A stretch of 24,785 nucleotides of DNA, from contig CAAGJO010000022.1 of NCBI GenBank assembly GCA_900770285.1, positions 1 to 24,785 of the forward strand, written 5' to 3'. This document shows, one piece after another, positions 12,919 to 21,251 of the stretch. The notes beneath the pieces were generated by a model, which saw only the letters and a program-made list of their open reading frames with translations, made no database searches and had not been told where the DNA came from. How positions within the stretch are numbered: the first letter of the stretch is position 1; the number at the start of each line of letters is the position of its first letter. The DNA comes from Oscillospiraceae bacterium (GTDB taxonomy: Bacteria > Bacillota > Clostridia > Oscillospirales > Ruminococcaceae). A program made the translations under genes and the position numbers.

Positions 12919-15036
12919 TTAACAATCCTGTATTGTACCCAGACTAAAATCAATTTTTCCCGAATTAACATTGGCATCAAGCACTTTAATGCGAATAGAG
13001 TCACCTACCGAGTAGGTTGTACCAGTGTTCAGATTTTTCAGACATCCCGATCCGTCATAGAAGTATTCACCCTCACCAGTTTCCTCTGTTCGTACAAGAC
13101 CCTCACAGGTATTGGCAAGAAGTACAAAAAATCCGAAATCCGTAACGGAAGAAATCACCCCGTCATATTCTTCACCAATATGAGAGCTCATATACTCAGC
13201 TTTGTAGCAATCTTCACAGTCACGTTCAACAGTCATTGCCACAAGCTCAGTATTTGTAGACTGATCCGCCGATGCATGAACAAATTTCTGGAACTTGACA
13301 TTGCACTGCTCAGGCGTATTTCCCTCCAAAAAAGTACTCATAATCCGATGAATTGTCAGATCAGGATATCTTCTGATAGGTGATGTAAAATGTGCATAGT
13401 CATTGAGAACAAGCCCAAAATGTCCTAACGGTTCAACGTCATACCGTGCTTTTGACATGGAACGCAGCACTAAGTTATTTACAATCATTTCTTTATCAGT
13501 ACCTTTAACACTGCTCAGAATTTCGGACATTTCCTTTTGCCGAATTGGTTTGTTCACATCATATGGAACATTTAACTTTGTCAGCTCATCTTTTAGTATT
13601 TCGTTTTTCTCATCAGTAGGCGGCTCATGAACACGGTAAACAAATGGCAAACCATTTTCTAATCCAAATCTTGCAGCACATTCATTTGCTGTCAGCATAA
13701 AATTCTCAATAATCTCCTGACTCTCTCCTGAGGTCCTTGGCAGAACGTCAACACAGATATCTCTGTCATCTATCACAAGAACACTTTCAATAGACTCAAG
13801 TTCCGGAGCACCTCGTCTTATTTTTTTCTTGTTAAGCTTGTCCGCCAGCTCCTGTATAATCGGTATATAATCCAGCACTTCTGAATATTTATTCATCAGC
13901 TCTTCAGGCTTTTCACCACTAAGCAAGCGATTGATCTCAGAATACACGCCCTTAACCCGAGAACGAATTATGGTCTTTTTAAAGGTATAGTCAATAATTT
14001 CTCCGCTGTTGTCCAGATTTATCAGTGCAGAAAATGCCAGCCTGTCCTCCTGAGGATTAAGAGAGCATATTCCATTAGAAAGTTCTTTTGGCAGCATAGG
14101 TACCACTCTGTTTGCATAATATACACTTGTTCCGCGGTTGAATGCCTCATTGTCCAATCGTGATTTCGGCTTGACATAAAATGATACGTCCGCAATGTGT
14201 ACGCCAAGTTCGTACCCATTTTCAGTACGATAAACCGAAATTGCATCATCAATATCCTTTGTGTCCGCTCCGTCTATAGTGAAAATCACCTTGTCACGCA
14301 AATCAAGCCGGTTTTTGCTTTCAGACTCGATTCTTCTGTAGTCGGACACCTCTTTTGCCTCAGCTATAACCTCAGGCGGAAAAATAGGCTTAATGTTGTT
14401 CAGTTCAAGTACAGACATGGCACATACCGATGCTTTAAGTGAGCTTCCAAATGACGATAAAATCCTGCATTGGTGCTGAGAATGTTTTTCACCACGTTTC
14501 GTAATTTCTGCCATAACTTTATCGCCCTCATGCAGCTCCAATCCAAGGGAATTATCAAAATCCATAGCATATTTTGAAAGCGTATCAGGTACAATTTTCA
14601 GCTTGCCGAATTCCTCAATTATCAGTCCTGTAAATTTAGAGAAGTTTTCTTCAAGAATTTCCATAACCTCTCCTTCAAGACATTCGCCCATACCCTCAAA
14701 GGTCCTTACAAGTACAATATCCTGCGGCATTGCACCTTTCAGAAATTTTCCCACAATAAAAATTTCTTCTCCTGTTTCACAGTTACGGGCAAATCCATAA
14801 GTCTTATTCAGTTTTACAATCTCACACTTCTTAAGCTTTTTGCGGTCAACAAGTTTAAAGCCCCATTTGTCCTCCACAATTTCGCCCTTTGATTTCATTT
14901 TATCTATAGCTTTAACAAACTTGTCAAAATCAAAATGCTTTTTCCTGCAGCTTTTAAGCAATTCCTTGAAGGTCACAGGCTTTTTGCCCGACTTTTTCAG
15001 CTTGTTATAAATAAGTTTCTTGTAATCAATTTTCAT
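12919..15036 (-). CDS. rnr: Ribonuclease R (3'-5' exoribonuclease)
   Basis: RNase R is a processive 3'-5' exonuclease for structured RNA and takes part in RNA quality control. The 705-aa chain has an N-terminal winged-helix region (1-65) and cold-shock RNA-binding domains (70-200). The RNB catalytic core has the metal-binding IDGADTKDIDDAI motif (254-266), then GTSVYFANR-like and FTSPIRRYPDL segments. A C-terminal S1 domain (GVISSVTDFGFFVLL) follows. There is no Lys-rich tail. The ATG at 15036 begins MKIDYKK with a weak GAAAG site 7 nt upstream; an in-frame TTG nine codons earlier overlaps the preceding gene and is less likely. It lies 10 nt after the GNAT gene, in a secG-rnr neighbourhood typical of Firmicutes. 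Confidence 0.96.
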   Translation of the reverse strand: MKIDYKKLIYNKLKKSGKKPVTFKELLKSCRKKHFDFDKFVKAIDKMKSKGEIVEDKWGFKLVDRKKLKKCEIVKLNKTYGFARNCETGEEIFIVGKFLKGAMPQDIVLVRTFEGMGECLEGEVMEILEENFSKFTGLIIEEFGKLKIVPDTLSKYAMDFDNSLGLELHEGDKVMAEITKRGEKHSQHQCRILSSFGSSLKASVCAMSVLELNNIKPIFPPEVIAEAKEVSDYRRIESESKNRLDLRDKVIFTIDGADTKDIDDAISVYRTENGYELGVHIADVSFYVKPKSRLDNEAFNRGTSVYYANRVVPMLPKELSNGICSLNPQEDRLAFSALINLDNSGEIIDYTFKKTIIRSRVKGVYSEINRLLSGEKPEELMNKYSEVLDYIPIIQELADKLNKKKIRRGAPELESIESVLVIDDRDICVDVLPRTSGESQEIIENFMLTANECAARFGLENGLPFVYRVHEPPTDEKNEILKDELTKLNVPYDVNKPIRQKEMSEILSSVKGTDKEMIVNNLVLRSMSKARYDVEPLGHFGLVLNDYAHFTSPIRRYPDLTIHRIMSTFLEGNTPEQCNVKFQKFVHASADQSTNTELVAMTVERDCEDCYKAEYMSSHIGEEYDGVISSVTDFGFFVLLANTCEGLVRTEETGEGEYFYDGSGCLKNLNTGTTYSVGDSIRIKVLDANVNSGKIDFSLGTIQDC

Positions 15037-15046
15037 AACTATTCTT

Positions 15047-15814
15047 TCAGCCCTCAAATTCAAAACTCATATAGCTTTTTTCATACTCAAATCCCATATG
15101 CTTTGCAATGGCAAGGGATGCGTCATTTCTTGCGTCCCAATGGGGAACAACTCCTCTTTTCAGACATTCAAGAATAAATGCAGCAGATGTTATCTGTGCC
15201 AATCCTTGCCCACGGTATCCTTCACGTGTTGTAACCTCAATATCCACATCATCGTTCAAATACGAAAAAATTGATGTTCCTGCTATAATTTTACCCTCTT
15301 TTGATAAAATAAATCCGAAACCATTATCTTTAAAATCATTATAATTTTTGAAATTTCCTACTAAAGGAACTGACCATTTTTCTTTCAGCGCTTCATCATA
15401 TAAATTTTCGTCTATTGGCATAAGTTCAAACTCAGGAAAGTTTTTTGCCTTTTCTTTAATTTCCTCTAAAGCCTTCGTGTCAAATTTCTTAGGAATTACC
15501 GTACGCTTGCGTTCACATTTTATAAGCTTTTTGCCGCATCTGCTCAAAGCTTTATACCATGTATCCTCATTATCCGGCACAAATATTGCTTTGTCATTAT
15601 TCCCAACCAGTTTCAAAAGACTGTCAATAATAGTAGTTTCCCCTGCAAGATAGTAATAATCATCTATTGCAAGAACTGCAGAACGAGGATTATCCATGTT
15701 ATCACAGTAAGCATTTCCGCACTTACCTGCAAGAATTGAAGGTATGGTCAGATCCTCCGCTGCAAATTCAAACAACGGTTTTAGCTTTTCTAAAATTCCA
15801 TTAGCACAATACAT
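15047..15814 (-). CDS. GNAT-family acetyltransferase-like protein
   Basis: This 255-aa protein has a C-terminal GNAT fold with the acetyl-CoA loop EGYRGQGLAQITSAAF (about residues 198-213) and the later strand/helix WDARNDASLAIAKHMGF. The N-terminal 110 residues form a separate domain seen in two-domain GNAT proteins of Firmicutes (Pfam GNAT_acetyltran type, by recollection). The substrate is unknown. An ACGGAGAG ribosome binding site lies before the ATG, and secG's terminator hairpin ends 16 nt upstream of that site, so expression depends on read-through. The gene ends 10 nt before rnr, so the two are likely co-translated. Confidence 0.82.
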   Translation of the reverse strand: MYCANGILEKLKPLFEFAAEDLTIPSILAGKCGNAYCDNMDNPRSAVLAIDDYYYLAGETTIIDSLLKLVGNNDKAIFVPDNEDTWYKALSRCGKKLIKCERKRTVIPKKFDTKALEEIKEKAKNFPEFELMPIDENLYDEALKEKWSVPLVGNFKNYNDFKDNGFGFILSKEGKIIAGTSIFSYLNDDVDIEVTTREGYRGQGLAQITSAAFILECLKRGVVPHWDARNDASLAIAKHMGFEYEKSYMSFEFEG

Positions 15815-15832
15815 AAAATCTCTCCGTTAATA

Positions 15833-15857
15833 ATAAAAGCCCTGCATAATGCAGGGC
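15833..15857 (-). terminator. secG terminator just upstream of the GNAT gene
   Basis: On the minus strand GCCCTGCA (15857-15850) pairs with TGCAGGGC (15846-15839) around a TTA loop and runs into TTTTATTATT. It separates secG from the GNAT gene by termination, with no second promoter in between. Confidence 0.9.
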
Positions 15858-15863
15858 GTCAAA

Positions 15864-16118
15864 TTATTTCTTTAATACAATCAGTACATCTACAACCAAA
15901 GTTACAACAACCAAAACAATGCCTAAAACCTTAGTAAGTTTTGAAAGCTTTGCGTCACGAGTTCTGCCCATATTCTTTTCATAGAAAGAATCATTGGCGC
16001 CGCCGCCGATAGCTGATGAAAGACCTTGGTCTTTGCTTTCCTGTGCCAATACAAGAAGTGTTATAAGCACACTGGCAATAATAAGTATAACTCCTGCAAT
16101 AATCTGAGGTATGCCCAT
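15864..16118 (-). CDS. secG: Preprotein translocase subunit SecG
   Basis: SecG is the small accessory subunit of the SecYEG export channel. The 84-aa protein has two membrane helices (residues 4-24 and 60-82) and a connecting loop with the family motif QESKDQGLSSAIGGGAND. The frame opens 19 codons earlier, but the ATG at 16118 has GGAAAGGAAAA just upstream and gives the normal length. The promoter is at 16206-16234. The hairpin right after the gene limits transcription into the GNAT and rnr genes. Confidence 0.95.
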   Translation of the reverse strand: MGIPQIIAGVILIIASVLITLLVLAQESKDQGLSSAIGGGANDSFYEKNMGRTRDAKLSKLTKVLGIVLVVVTLVVDVLIVLKK

Positions 16119-16205
16119 TTTATCATTTTCCTTTCCATTTATTTTGTATAAGAATATTAAGCAATCATAACCCATAATTGCCTTTAATATCAGATAACTT
16201 TTATT

Positions 16206-16234
16206 AGTATATCATATAATTTTAAAAAAAGCAA
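16206..16234 (-). promoter_or_regulatory. secG promoter with extended -10
   Basis: Minus strand TTGCTT (16234-16229), a 17-nt spacer and TATACT (16211-16206) preceded by TGA. It lies about 90 nt upstream of the secG start, directly after pflA. Confidence 0.75.
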
Positions 16235-16257
16235 GCATTTCTGCAAAAAAATTTAAA

Positions 16258-17004
16258 CTATTTTTTCAGTCTTTCTTTTACGCCGTCCATAATAATATCT
16301 CTTGCCCACGCTGCTTTCTCCTTGCTGGCAGAAGGCGTATTTCCCAAAGGGTATGGAATTCCAAGCTTTTTATATTTTTCCTTGCCCATAGTATGATACG
16401 GCAAAACATCCAACGCTTTCAGCGTTTTTAATCCGCCGATGAAATACCCCAGCTTGTGAAGATATTCTTCATTGTCAGTAACTCCCGGAACAACAACATG
16501 TCTTATCCAAAGCTCAACACCTTCATCTGAAATAAGCTTTGCAAAAGCTAAAATATTTTCATTGCTGTGGCCGGTAAGCAGACGGTGTCTTTCAGAATCA
16601 ATATGCTTTATGTCCAGCATAACAATATCAGTAACCTTCAAAAGCCTTTTGAATTTTTTAACAACATTATCGTTGTTCGGCTGAAAAGTAACTCCGGAAG
16701 TATCAAGACATGTATGGATTCCCTTTTCTTTTGCCTTTTCAAAAAGTTCAATTACAAAGTCTATCTGTAAAAGCGGTTCGCCGCCTGTGCAGGTAATTCC
16801 ACCGCTGTGCAAAAATTCCTTGTATGAATCATACTCTTCCAGAATGCTGTCTACAGAGCGTTTTGTGCCTGTTTCAATTTCCCATGTATCAGGATTATGG
16901 CAATACAAACAGCGCATAGGACATCCCTGTAAAAACACCACAAATCTTATTCCCGGACCGTCAACTGTTCCAAAGCTTTCAGTGGAATGTATATATCCTT
17001 CCAA
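16258..17004 (-). CDS. pflA: Pyruvate formate-lyase activating enzyme
   Basis: This radical SAM enzyme abstracts a hydrogen from the active Gly of PFL to make the catalytic glycyl radical. The 248-aa chain begins MEGYIHSTESFGTVDGPG, the standard N-terminus, and has the cluster motif C28-xxx-C32-xx-C35 (GCPMRCLYCHNPDTW), the TGGEPL SAM-binding strand and the DIKH motif. The frame runs 5 codons further up, but AGAGGT lies only 6 nt before the TTG at 17004, so this TTG is taken as the start. It lies downstream of the split PFL genes in the same direction. In this locus the target Gly sits on a separate 81-aa protein. Confidence 0.96.
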   Translation of the reverse strand: MEGYIHSTESFGTVDGPGIRFVVFLQGCPMRCLYCHNPDTWEIETGTKRSVDSILEEYDSYKEFLHSGGITCTGGEPLLQIDFVIELFEKAKEKGIHTCLDTSGVTFQPNNDNVVKKFKRLLKVTDIVMLDIKHIDSERHRLLTGHSNENILAFAKLISDEGVELWIRHVVVPGVTDNEEYLHKLGYFIGGLKTLKALDVLPYHTMGKEKYKKLGIPYPLGNTPSASKEKAAWARDIIMDGVKERLKK

Positions 17005-17258
17005 AATTACACCTCTCAATAAAGAATTATTAACAAACCAATAAATTATTATATTAAAAAGTTTCCGTCTTCCCTTAGCCTTAAGGAAAGTCTTTTAGCT
17101 GAAAAGTCGCTGATATATCCAGATTCATTGGTAGAAATGACATAAAAGAAACAGCAAATTCCAACTAAGGGCAAATAACCGGTTAAAAATCAGTGCTATA
17201 GACTGTTTAAAGAGGGGCATGCCCTGAATAAAAGAGCTGCCCCTGATATTTTTATCAA
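17005..17258 (-). other. Gene-free leader between the glycyl-radical gene and pflA
   Basis: No gene is seen. On the minus strand the stretch begins with the hairpin at 17213-17244. It then has a second imperfect hairpin around 17062-17096 (TTTCC and GGAAA arms with a nested TTCCTTA/TAAGGGAA) followed by CTTTTT. A TATAAT (17053-17048) without a convincing -35 lies about 45 nt before the pflA start. It may hold a terminator and a weak pflA promoter, or a small RNA; I recognise no riboswitch. Confidence 0.35.
17213..17244 (-). terminator. Possible terminator after the PFL glycyl-radical gene
   Basis: AGGGGCA and TGCCCCT (17213-17219 and 17238-17244) form a 7-bp stem with an 18-nt loop, starting 14 nt after the stop codon. 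The minus-strand tail CTTTAAACAG is poor in T, so termination should be partial. Confidence 0.5.
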
Positions 17259-17504
17259 TTACATTTTATTGTGGAATGTTCTTGAAATAACGTCGTCCTG
17301 CTGTTCTTTTGTAAGCTTAACAAAGTTTACAGCATATCCTGAAACTCGTACAGTGAGCTGCGGATATTTTTCAGGATGCTTCTGTGCGTCAATGAGTGTT
17401 TCTCTGTTAAACACGTTGACATTCAAGTGATGTCCGCCTTTTTCTGCATAGCCGTCAATAAGTTCAACAAGATTGTCTATCTGCTTTTCATTTGGATTTG
17501 TCAT
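17259..17504 (-). CDS. Stand-alone glycyl-radical domain of pyruvate formate-lyase
   Basis: This 81-aa protein is the C-terminal radical domain of PFL as a free polypeptide, comparable to GrcA/YfiD. It contains QIDNLVELIDGYAEKGGHH, LNVNVFNRETLIDAQ, HPEKYPQLTVRVSGYAV and EQQDDVISRTFH. The radical-bearing Gly is Gly56 in RVSGY. In ordinary PFL this sequence is fused to the ~690-residue core. Here it has its own ATG 7 nt after a strong AGGAGG that overlaps the stop of the preceding ORF. The upstream catalytic chain has no radical domain, so this protein should be essential to PFL activity, not a spare part as GrcA is in E. coli. PflA encoded downstream is the expected activator. Confidence 0.93.
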   Translation of the reverse strand: MTNPNEKQIDNLVELIDGYAEKGGHHLNVNVFNRETLIDAQKHPEKYPQLTVRVSGYAVNFVKLTKEQQDDVISRTFHNKM

Positions 17505-17516
17505 AGCATTAACCTC

Positions 17517-17735
17517 CTATTTTTCATCATCATCTTCGTCCATAAGCTCAGTAGGCTGACAGCATGCACCGTTTTTACACTCGTCGCTCATGGCAGTTGT
17601 GATTTTTATACCGTCTTCAAGCTTATCTACTTGCAGGTGAATTCTCTGATCGCCTTGTTCAATAAGTCTGTCAATTACGCTTACAAGATCATCGAGTTCG
17701 CCGTTTTCATCGTCTTTTGTTACATTAATACTCAT
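17517..17735 (-). CDS. 72-aa unknown protein inside the split PFL operon
   Basis: No family is recognised outright. The gene sits between the PFL core and the glycyl-radical protein; its ATG overlaps the core's stop as ATGA, so it is translationally coupled. Residues 13-36 (ELDDLVSVIDRLIEQGDQRI and on) align without gaps to the first part of the radical domain (QIDNLVELIDGYAEKGGHHL and on) with 8 of 24 identities. The second half diverges: no RVSGY loop, but Cys at 53, 58 and 59 (DECKNGACCQ) and an acidic tail (ELMDEDDDEK). It may be a degenerate duplicate of the radical domain, an adaptor joining core and radical domain, or a redox/metal site. Coding is supported by position, coupling and similarity. 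Confidence 0.8.
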   Translation of the reverse strand: MSINVTKDDENGELDDLVSVIDRLIEQGDQRIHLQVDKLEDGIKITTAMSDECKNGACCQPTELMDEDDDEK

Positions 17736-19807
17736 TTTTCATCATTCAGCTCTCTTGAAATACTTTCAATATCAATATCTCCCACAAACACTTGTGCATC
17801 TTTGCCCAAAGCATCAGGAATAATTGAAAATGTGTTTGAAATTCCGTCCTGTGCGTCCTTAAACGGCAGCTTAGCTACAGATGAAAGTGACGCTACAGCA
17901 CCGTGTGTATCACGTCCGTGCATTGGATTTGCTCCCGGTGCAAGAGGTATGCCCTGTGCTCTTCCGTCCGGAGTATTTCCTGTCTTTTTACCATATACAA
18001 CATTAGAAGTAATAGTAAGAATAGACATTGTAGGAATACTGTCACGATATGTGTGATGCTTTCTGATCTTATTCATAAAGCGGTGAACAATATCAACGGC
18101 AATATCATCAACCCTGTTGTCATTGTTTCCGTATTTCGGAAAATCTCCCTCAATTTTATAGTCAACAACAATTCCGTCCTCGTCACGGATACACTTTACC
18201 TTTGCATACTTAATGGCAGAAAGTGAATCTGCAACAACAGAAAGTCCTGCTATACCTGTTGCAAAATATCTCTTCACATCTCTGTCATGCAAAGCCATCT
18301 GTACTCTTTCATAGCAATATTTATCATGCATATAGTGGATAACATTCAGTGTATTTACATAAAGTCCTGCAAGCCATTCCATCATATCATCATACTTAGC
18401 CATAACATCATCAAAGTCAAGGTAATCTCCTTCAACAGGACGATATTTAGGACCAACCTGTATTTTCTGTCGTTCATCAACACCGCCGTTTATAGCATAA
18501 AGCAGACACTTTGCAAGGTTGGCTCTTGCTCCGAAGAACTGCATTTCCTTACCAACTACCATTGAAGAAACACAGCATGCAATAGCATAATCATCGCCGT
18601 GTTCTGCTCTCATGATATCATCGTTTTCATACTGAATTGATGAAGTCTTAATTGACATTTTTGCACAGTATTTCTTAAAGTTCTGCGGGAGCTTTTTGCT
18701 CCAAAGTACTGTAAGATTTGGTTCAGGAGCAGTACCCAGATTATCGAGAGTATGCAAATATCTGAACGAGTTTTTTGTAACCATTGGCACACCGTCAATA
18801 TTTACACCGCCGATAGATTCTGTTACCCATGTAGGATCGCCGGAGAACAATGAATTATATTCAGGGGTTCTGGCAAACTTAACAAGGCGAAGTTTCATAA
18901 TAAAATGGTCGATATATTCCTGTGCTTCTTTTTCAGTAATAACACCTCTTTCAAGGTCACGCTGAATATAAATATCAAGAAAAGTTGATGTTCTTCCGAT
19001 TGACATTGCAGCACCGTTCTGCTCTTTAACAGCAGCAAGATATCCGAAATAAAGCCACTGTACAGCCTCTTTGGCATTCTTTGCAGGACGTGAAATATCA
19101 CAGCCGTAAATTGCACCAAGCTCTTTAAGTTCATCTAAAGCCCTGAGCTGTTCAGCCAATTCTTCACGAAGTCTGATATTCTTTGAAGTCATTCTTGCAA
19201 GTGAAGTATCAAGCTGTTCCTGTTTGTCCTTCTTTAAAAGGTCAATACCGTAAAGAGCAACTCTTCTATAGTCCCCTATGATTCTTCCTCTTCCGTAAGC
19301 ATCAGGAAGGCCTGTAATTATTCCTGCATGTCTTGCAAGACGCATTTCCGGTGTATAAGCATCAAAAACGCCCTGATTGTGAGTTTTTCTGTATTTCGTG
19401 AAAATATCAACAACCTCAGGATCGACCTCATAACCATTTTCCTGACAAGCTTTCTGAGCCATTCTTATACCGCCGAAAGGCTGTAAAGATCTCTTGAGAG
19501 GCTTATCTGTCTGCAATCCGACAATTTGTTCCAACTCCTTATCAATATATCCTGCGGGATGTGAAGTTATTGTTGAAACAATCTTGGTATCCATATCCAG
19601 GACGCCGCCTGCTTCACGTTCCTTTTGCATAAGGTCCATAACCTCGCCCCAAAGTTTCTGAGTTGCATCAGTCGGACCTTCAAGAAAGCTATCATCGCCT
19701 TCATACAAAGTATAGTTTCTCTGTATAAAATCTCTGACATTTACAGGTTCATCGCTCCACTTACCGGGAACAAACCCTTCCCACTCGGGCATAAATTCAG
19801 TTTTCAT
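17732..19807 (-). CDS. pflB: Pyruvate formate-lyase catalytic core, lacking the glycyl-radical domain
   Basis: PFL converts pyruvate and CoA to acetyl-CoA and formate in anaerobic fermentation. The 691-aa chain has the PFL core intact: the pyruvate-site Trp327 region (DPTWVTESIGG), PEPNLTVLWS, STSS-like KTSSIQYENDD, and the catalytic pair Cys411-Cys412 in AIACCVSSMVVGK with MQFFGARANLAKCLLYAINGG. It follows the family up to ISNTFSIIPDALGK. Where normal enzymes continue into the radical domain, it has a private ~20-residue tail and stops. Usual length is 740-760 aa. A TAGGAGG ribosome binding site precedes the ATG. The radical domain is supplied by the 81-aa gene downstream. The fission shows clean starts and ribosome binding sites, not a sequencing frameshift. 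Confidence 0.95.
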   Translation of the reverse strand: MKTEFMPEWEGFVPGKWSDEPVNVRDFIQRNYTLYEGDDSFLEGPTDATQKLWGEVMDLMQKEREAGGVLDMDTKIVSTITSHPAGYIDKELEQIVGLQTDKPLKRSLQPFGGIRMAQKACQENGYEVDPEVVDIFTKYRKTHNQGVFDAYTPEMRLARHAGIITGLPDAYGRGRIIGDYRRVALYGIDLLKKDKQEQLDTSLARMTSKNIRLREELAEQLRALDELKELGAIYGCDISRPAKNAKEAVQWLYFGYLAAVKEQNGAAMSIGRTSTFLDIYIQRDLERGVITEKEAQEYIDHFIMKLRLVKFARTPEYNSLFSGDPTWVTESIGGVNIDGVPMVTKNSFRYLHTLDNLGTAPEPNLTVLWSKKLPQNFKKYCAKMSIKTSSIQYENDDIMRAEHGDDYAIACCVSSMVVGKEMQFFGARANLAKCLLYAINGGVDERQKIQVGPKYRPVEGDYLDFDDVMAKYDDMMEWLAGLYVNTLNVIHYMHDKYCYERVQMALHDRDVKRYFATGIAGLSVVADSLSAIKYAKVKCIRDEDGIVVDYKIEGDFPKYGNNDNRVDDIAVDIVHRFMNKIRKHHTYRDSIPTMSILTITSNVVYGKKTGNTPDGRAQGIPLAPGANPMHGRDTHGAVASLSSVAKLPFKDAQDGISNTFSIIPDALGKDAQVFVGDIDIESISRELNDEK

Positions 19808-19860
19808 ATTTTCCTCCTAAGGATCATATCTCTTACAACTTATTTTTCTCTTATATAAAA

Positions 19861-19889
19861 ATGATAACATTAATATTCCATTATGTCAA
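19861..19889 (-). promoter_or_regulatory. pfl operon promoter
   Basis: Minus strand perfect -35 TTGACA (19889-19884), a 17-nt spacer and -10 TATCAT (19866-19861). It starts only 8 nt after the eno stop codon; no terminator lies between, so pfl can be read from both eno and this promoter. Confidence 0.85.
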
Positions 19890-19897
19890 TACCCATT

Positions 19898-21184
19898 TTA
19901 CCTAAAACATTTTCCATATTCTTCGCCTAAAAGTGTACATATTTCCTTTTCTATTTTAAGGAGTCTGTTATATTTAGCTGTACGTTCACTTCTGCACGGT
20001 GCTCCTGTTTTAATCTGACCGACATTTAAAGCCACCGACAAATCTGCCACAGCGGTATTTTCGGTTTCCCCTGAACGATGGGAAAGAATTGCATTATATC
20101 CGTGGTTTTTTGCTGTAACAACTGCCTGGATAGTTTCAGAAACCGTACCTATCTGATTTGGTTTTATGAGTATGGCATTAGCAGCATTTTCAGCAAAGCC
20201 ACGCTGAAGTCTTTTTGTATTCGTTACAAACAAATCATCTCCCACCAGCTGCAAACGCTTACCCAGCTTTTCGGTCATATACCTCCAGCCCTGCCAGTCT
20301 TCTTCATCAAGAGGATCTTCAATTGAGCGTATCGGATATTTTTCAGAGAGATTATCCCAATGATTAACAAGCTGTTCGGCAGAATATTTATTTTTGCTCT
20401 TAGGCAGCAGATATTCTCCCTGTCTGTCTGATTTCCACTCACTTGCCGCTGCATCCAAAGCAAGACAAAAATCGCTGCCCAAAGTATATCCCGACTGAGT
20501 TATGGCATTGCAAATCAAATCCAAAGCCTCATAATCAGTAGTAATTTCAGGGGCAAATCCACCCTCATCTCCTACAGCAGTTGACAATCCCTGATTTTTC
20601 AGAATTTTTGCCAAGGTATGGTACACCTCGCTGCACCACTGCAAACCTCTTGAAAAACAGTCAGCGCCCACAGGCATGATCATAAATTCCTGAACATCTA
20701 ACCCATTTGACGAATGAGCTCCGCCGTTCAATATATTCATCATAGGAACAGGCATTCTGCATGCTGACACACCGCCCACAAATCTATATAACGGCATACC
20801 GTAAGATTTTGCCGCAGCGTCTGCACAGGCAAGGGATACTGCTAACATAGCATTTGCACCCAAAGCCGATTTATTTTCAGTTCCGTCAAGGGCAATCATA
20901 GTTTTATCAATTTTAAAAATATCTGCGGCATCCTGGCCTTTCAGCACAGGGCAAATCTTATCCTTAACATTATGCACTGCTTTGAGAACACCTTTCCCGC
21001 CGTATCTGCTCATATCGTTATCCCGTAATTCACATGCCTCGAATTGTCCTGTTGACGCACCGCTTGGTGAAACTCCTATTCCTATACTTCCGTCGGCAAG
21101 AGTTACCTCTGCCTGAACTGTAGGATTGCCCCTTGAATCGATTATTTCCATGGCACAAATATTTTCAATAGCTGTTTTTTTCAT
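19898..21184 (-). CDS. eno: Enolase (phosphopyruvate hydratase)
   Basis: Enolase converts 2-phosphoglycerate to phosphoenolpyruvate in glycolysis. The 428-aa chain is full length: the N-terminal IDSRGNPTVQAEV and SGASTGQFEACELRD loop, the metal and catalytic segments FMIMPVGA, GDEGGFAPE, SIEDPLDEEDWQGW, VGDDLFVTNTKRL and the signature LIKPNQIGTVSET, then SHRSGETEN. A GAAAGGAAA ribosome binding site precedes the ATG. The stop lies directly before the pfl promoter, so the last steps of glycolysis and pyruvate cleavage are physically linked. Its own promoter starts within the terminator of the upstream 48-aa gene. Confidence 0.97.
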   Translation of the reverse strand: MKKTAIENICAMEIIDSRGNPTVQAEVTLADGSIGIGVSPSGASTGQFEACELRDNDMSRYGGKGVLKAVHNVKDKICPVLKGQDAADIFKIDKTMIALDGTENKSALGANAMLAVSLACADAAAKSYGMPLYRFVGGVSACRMPVPMMNILNGGAHSSNGLDVQEFMIMPVGADCFSRGLQWCSEVYHTLAKILKNQGLSTAVGDEGGFAPEITTDYEALDLICNAITQSGYTLGSDFCLALDAAASEWKSDRQGEYLLPKSKNKYSAEQLVNHWDNLSEKYPIRSIEDPLDEEDWQGWRYMTEKLGKRLQLVGDDLFVTNTKRLQRGFAENAANAILIKPNQIGTVSETIQAVVTAKNHGYNAILSHRSGETENTAVADLSVALNVGQIKTGAPCRSERTAKYNRLLKIEKEICTLLGEEYGKCFR

Positions 21185-21251
21185 GACACATTTCCTTTCA
21201 TTTCTGAGTTTAAAAAGCTTATTTTAAATATTTTTTCCCCATAAAACTGAC

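Noticed and set aside
12907..13383. 158-codon plus-strand frame opposite rnr
   Set aside because: It covers the conserved S1 domain of rnr in antisense and has no ribosome binding site.
17376..18056. Long open frame (226 codons) on the plus strand opposite the PFL genes
   Set aside because: It is antisense to three well-supported genes, has no ribosome binding site, and its composition is that of a reverse-strand shadow.
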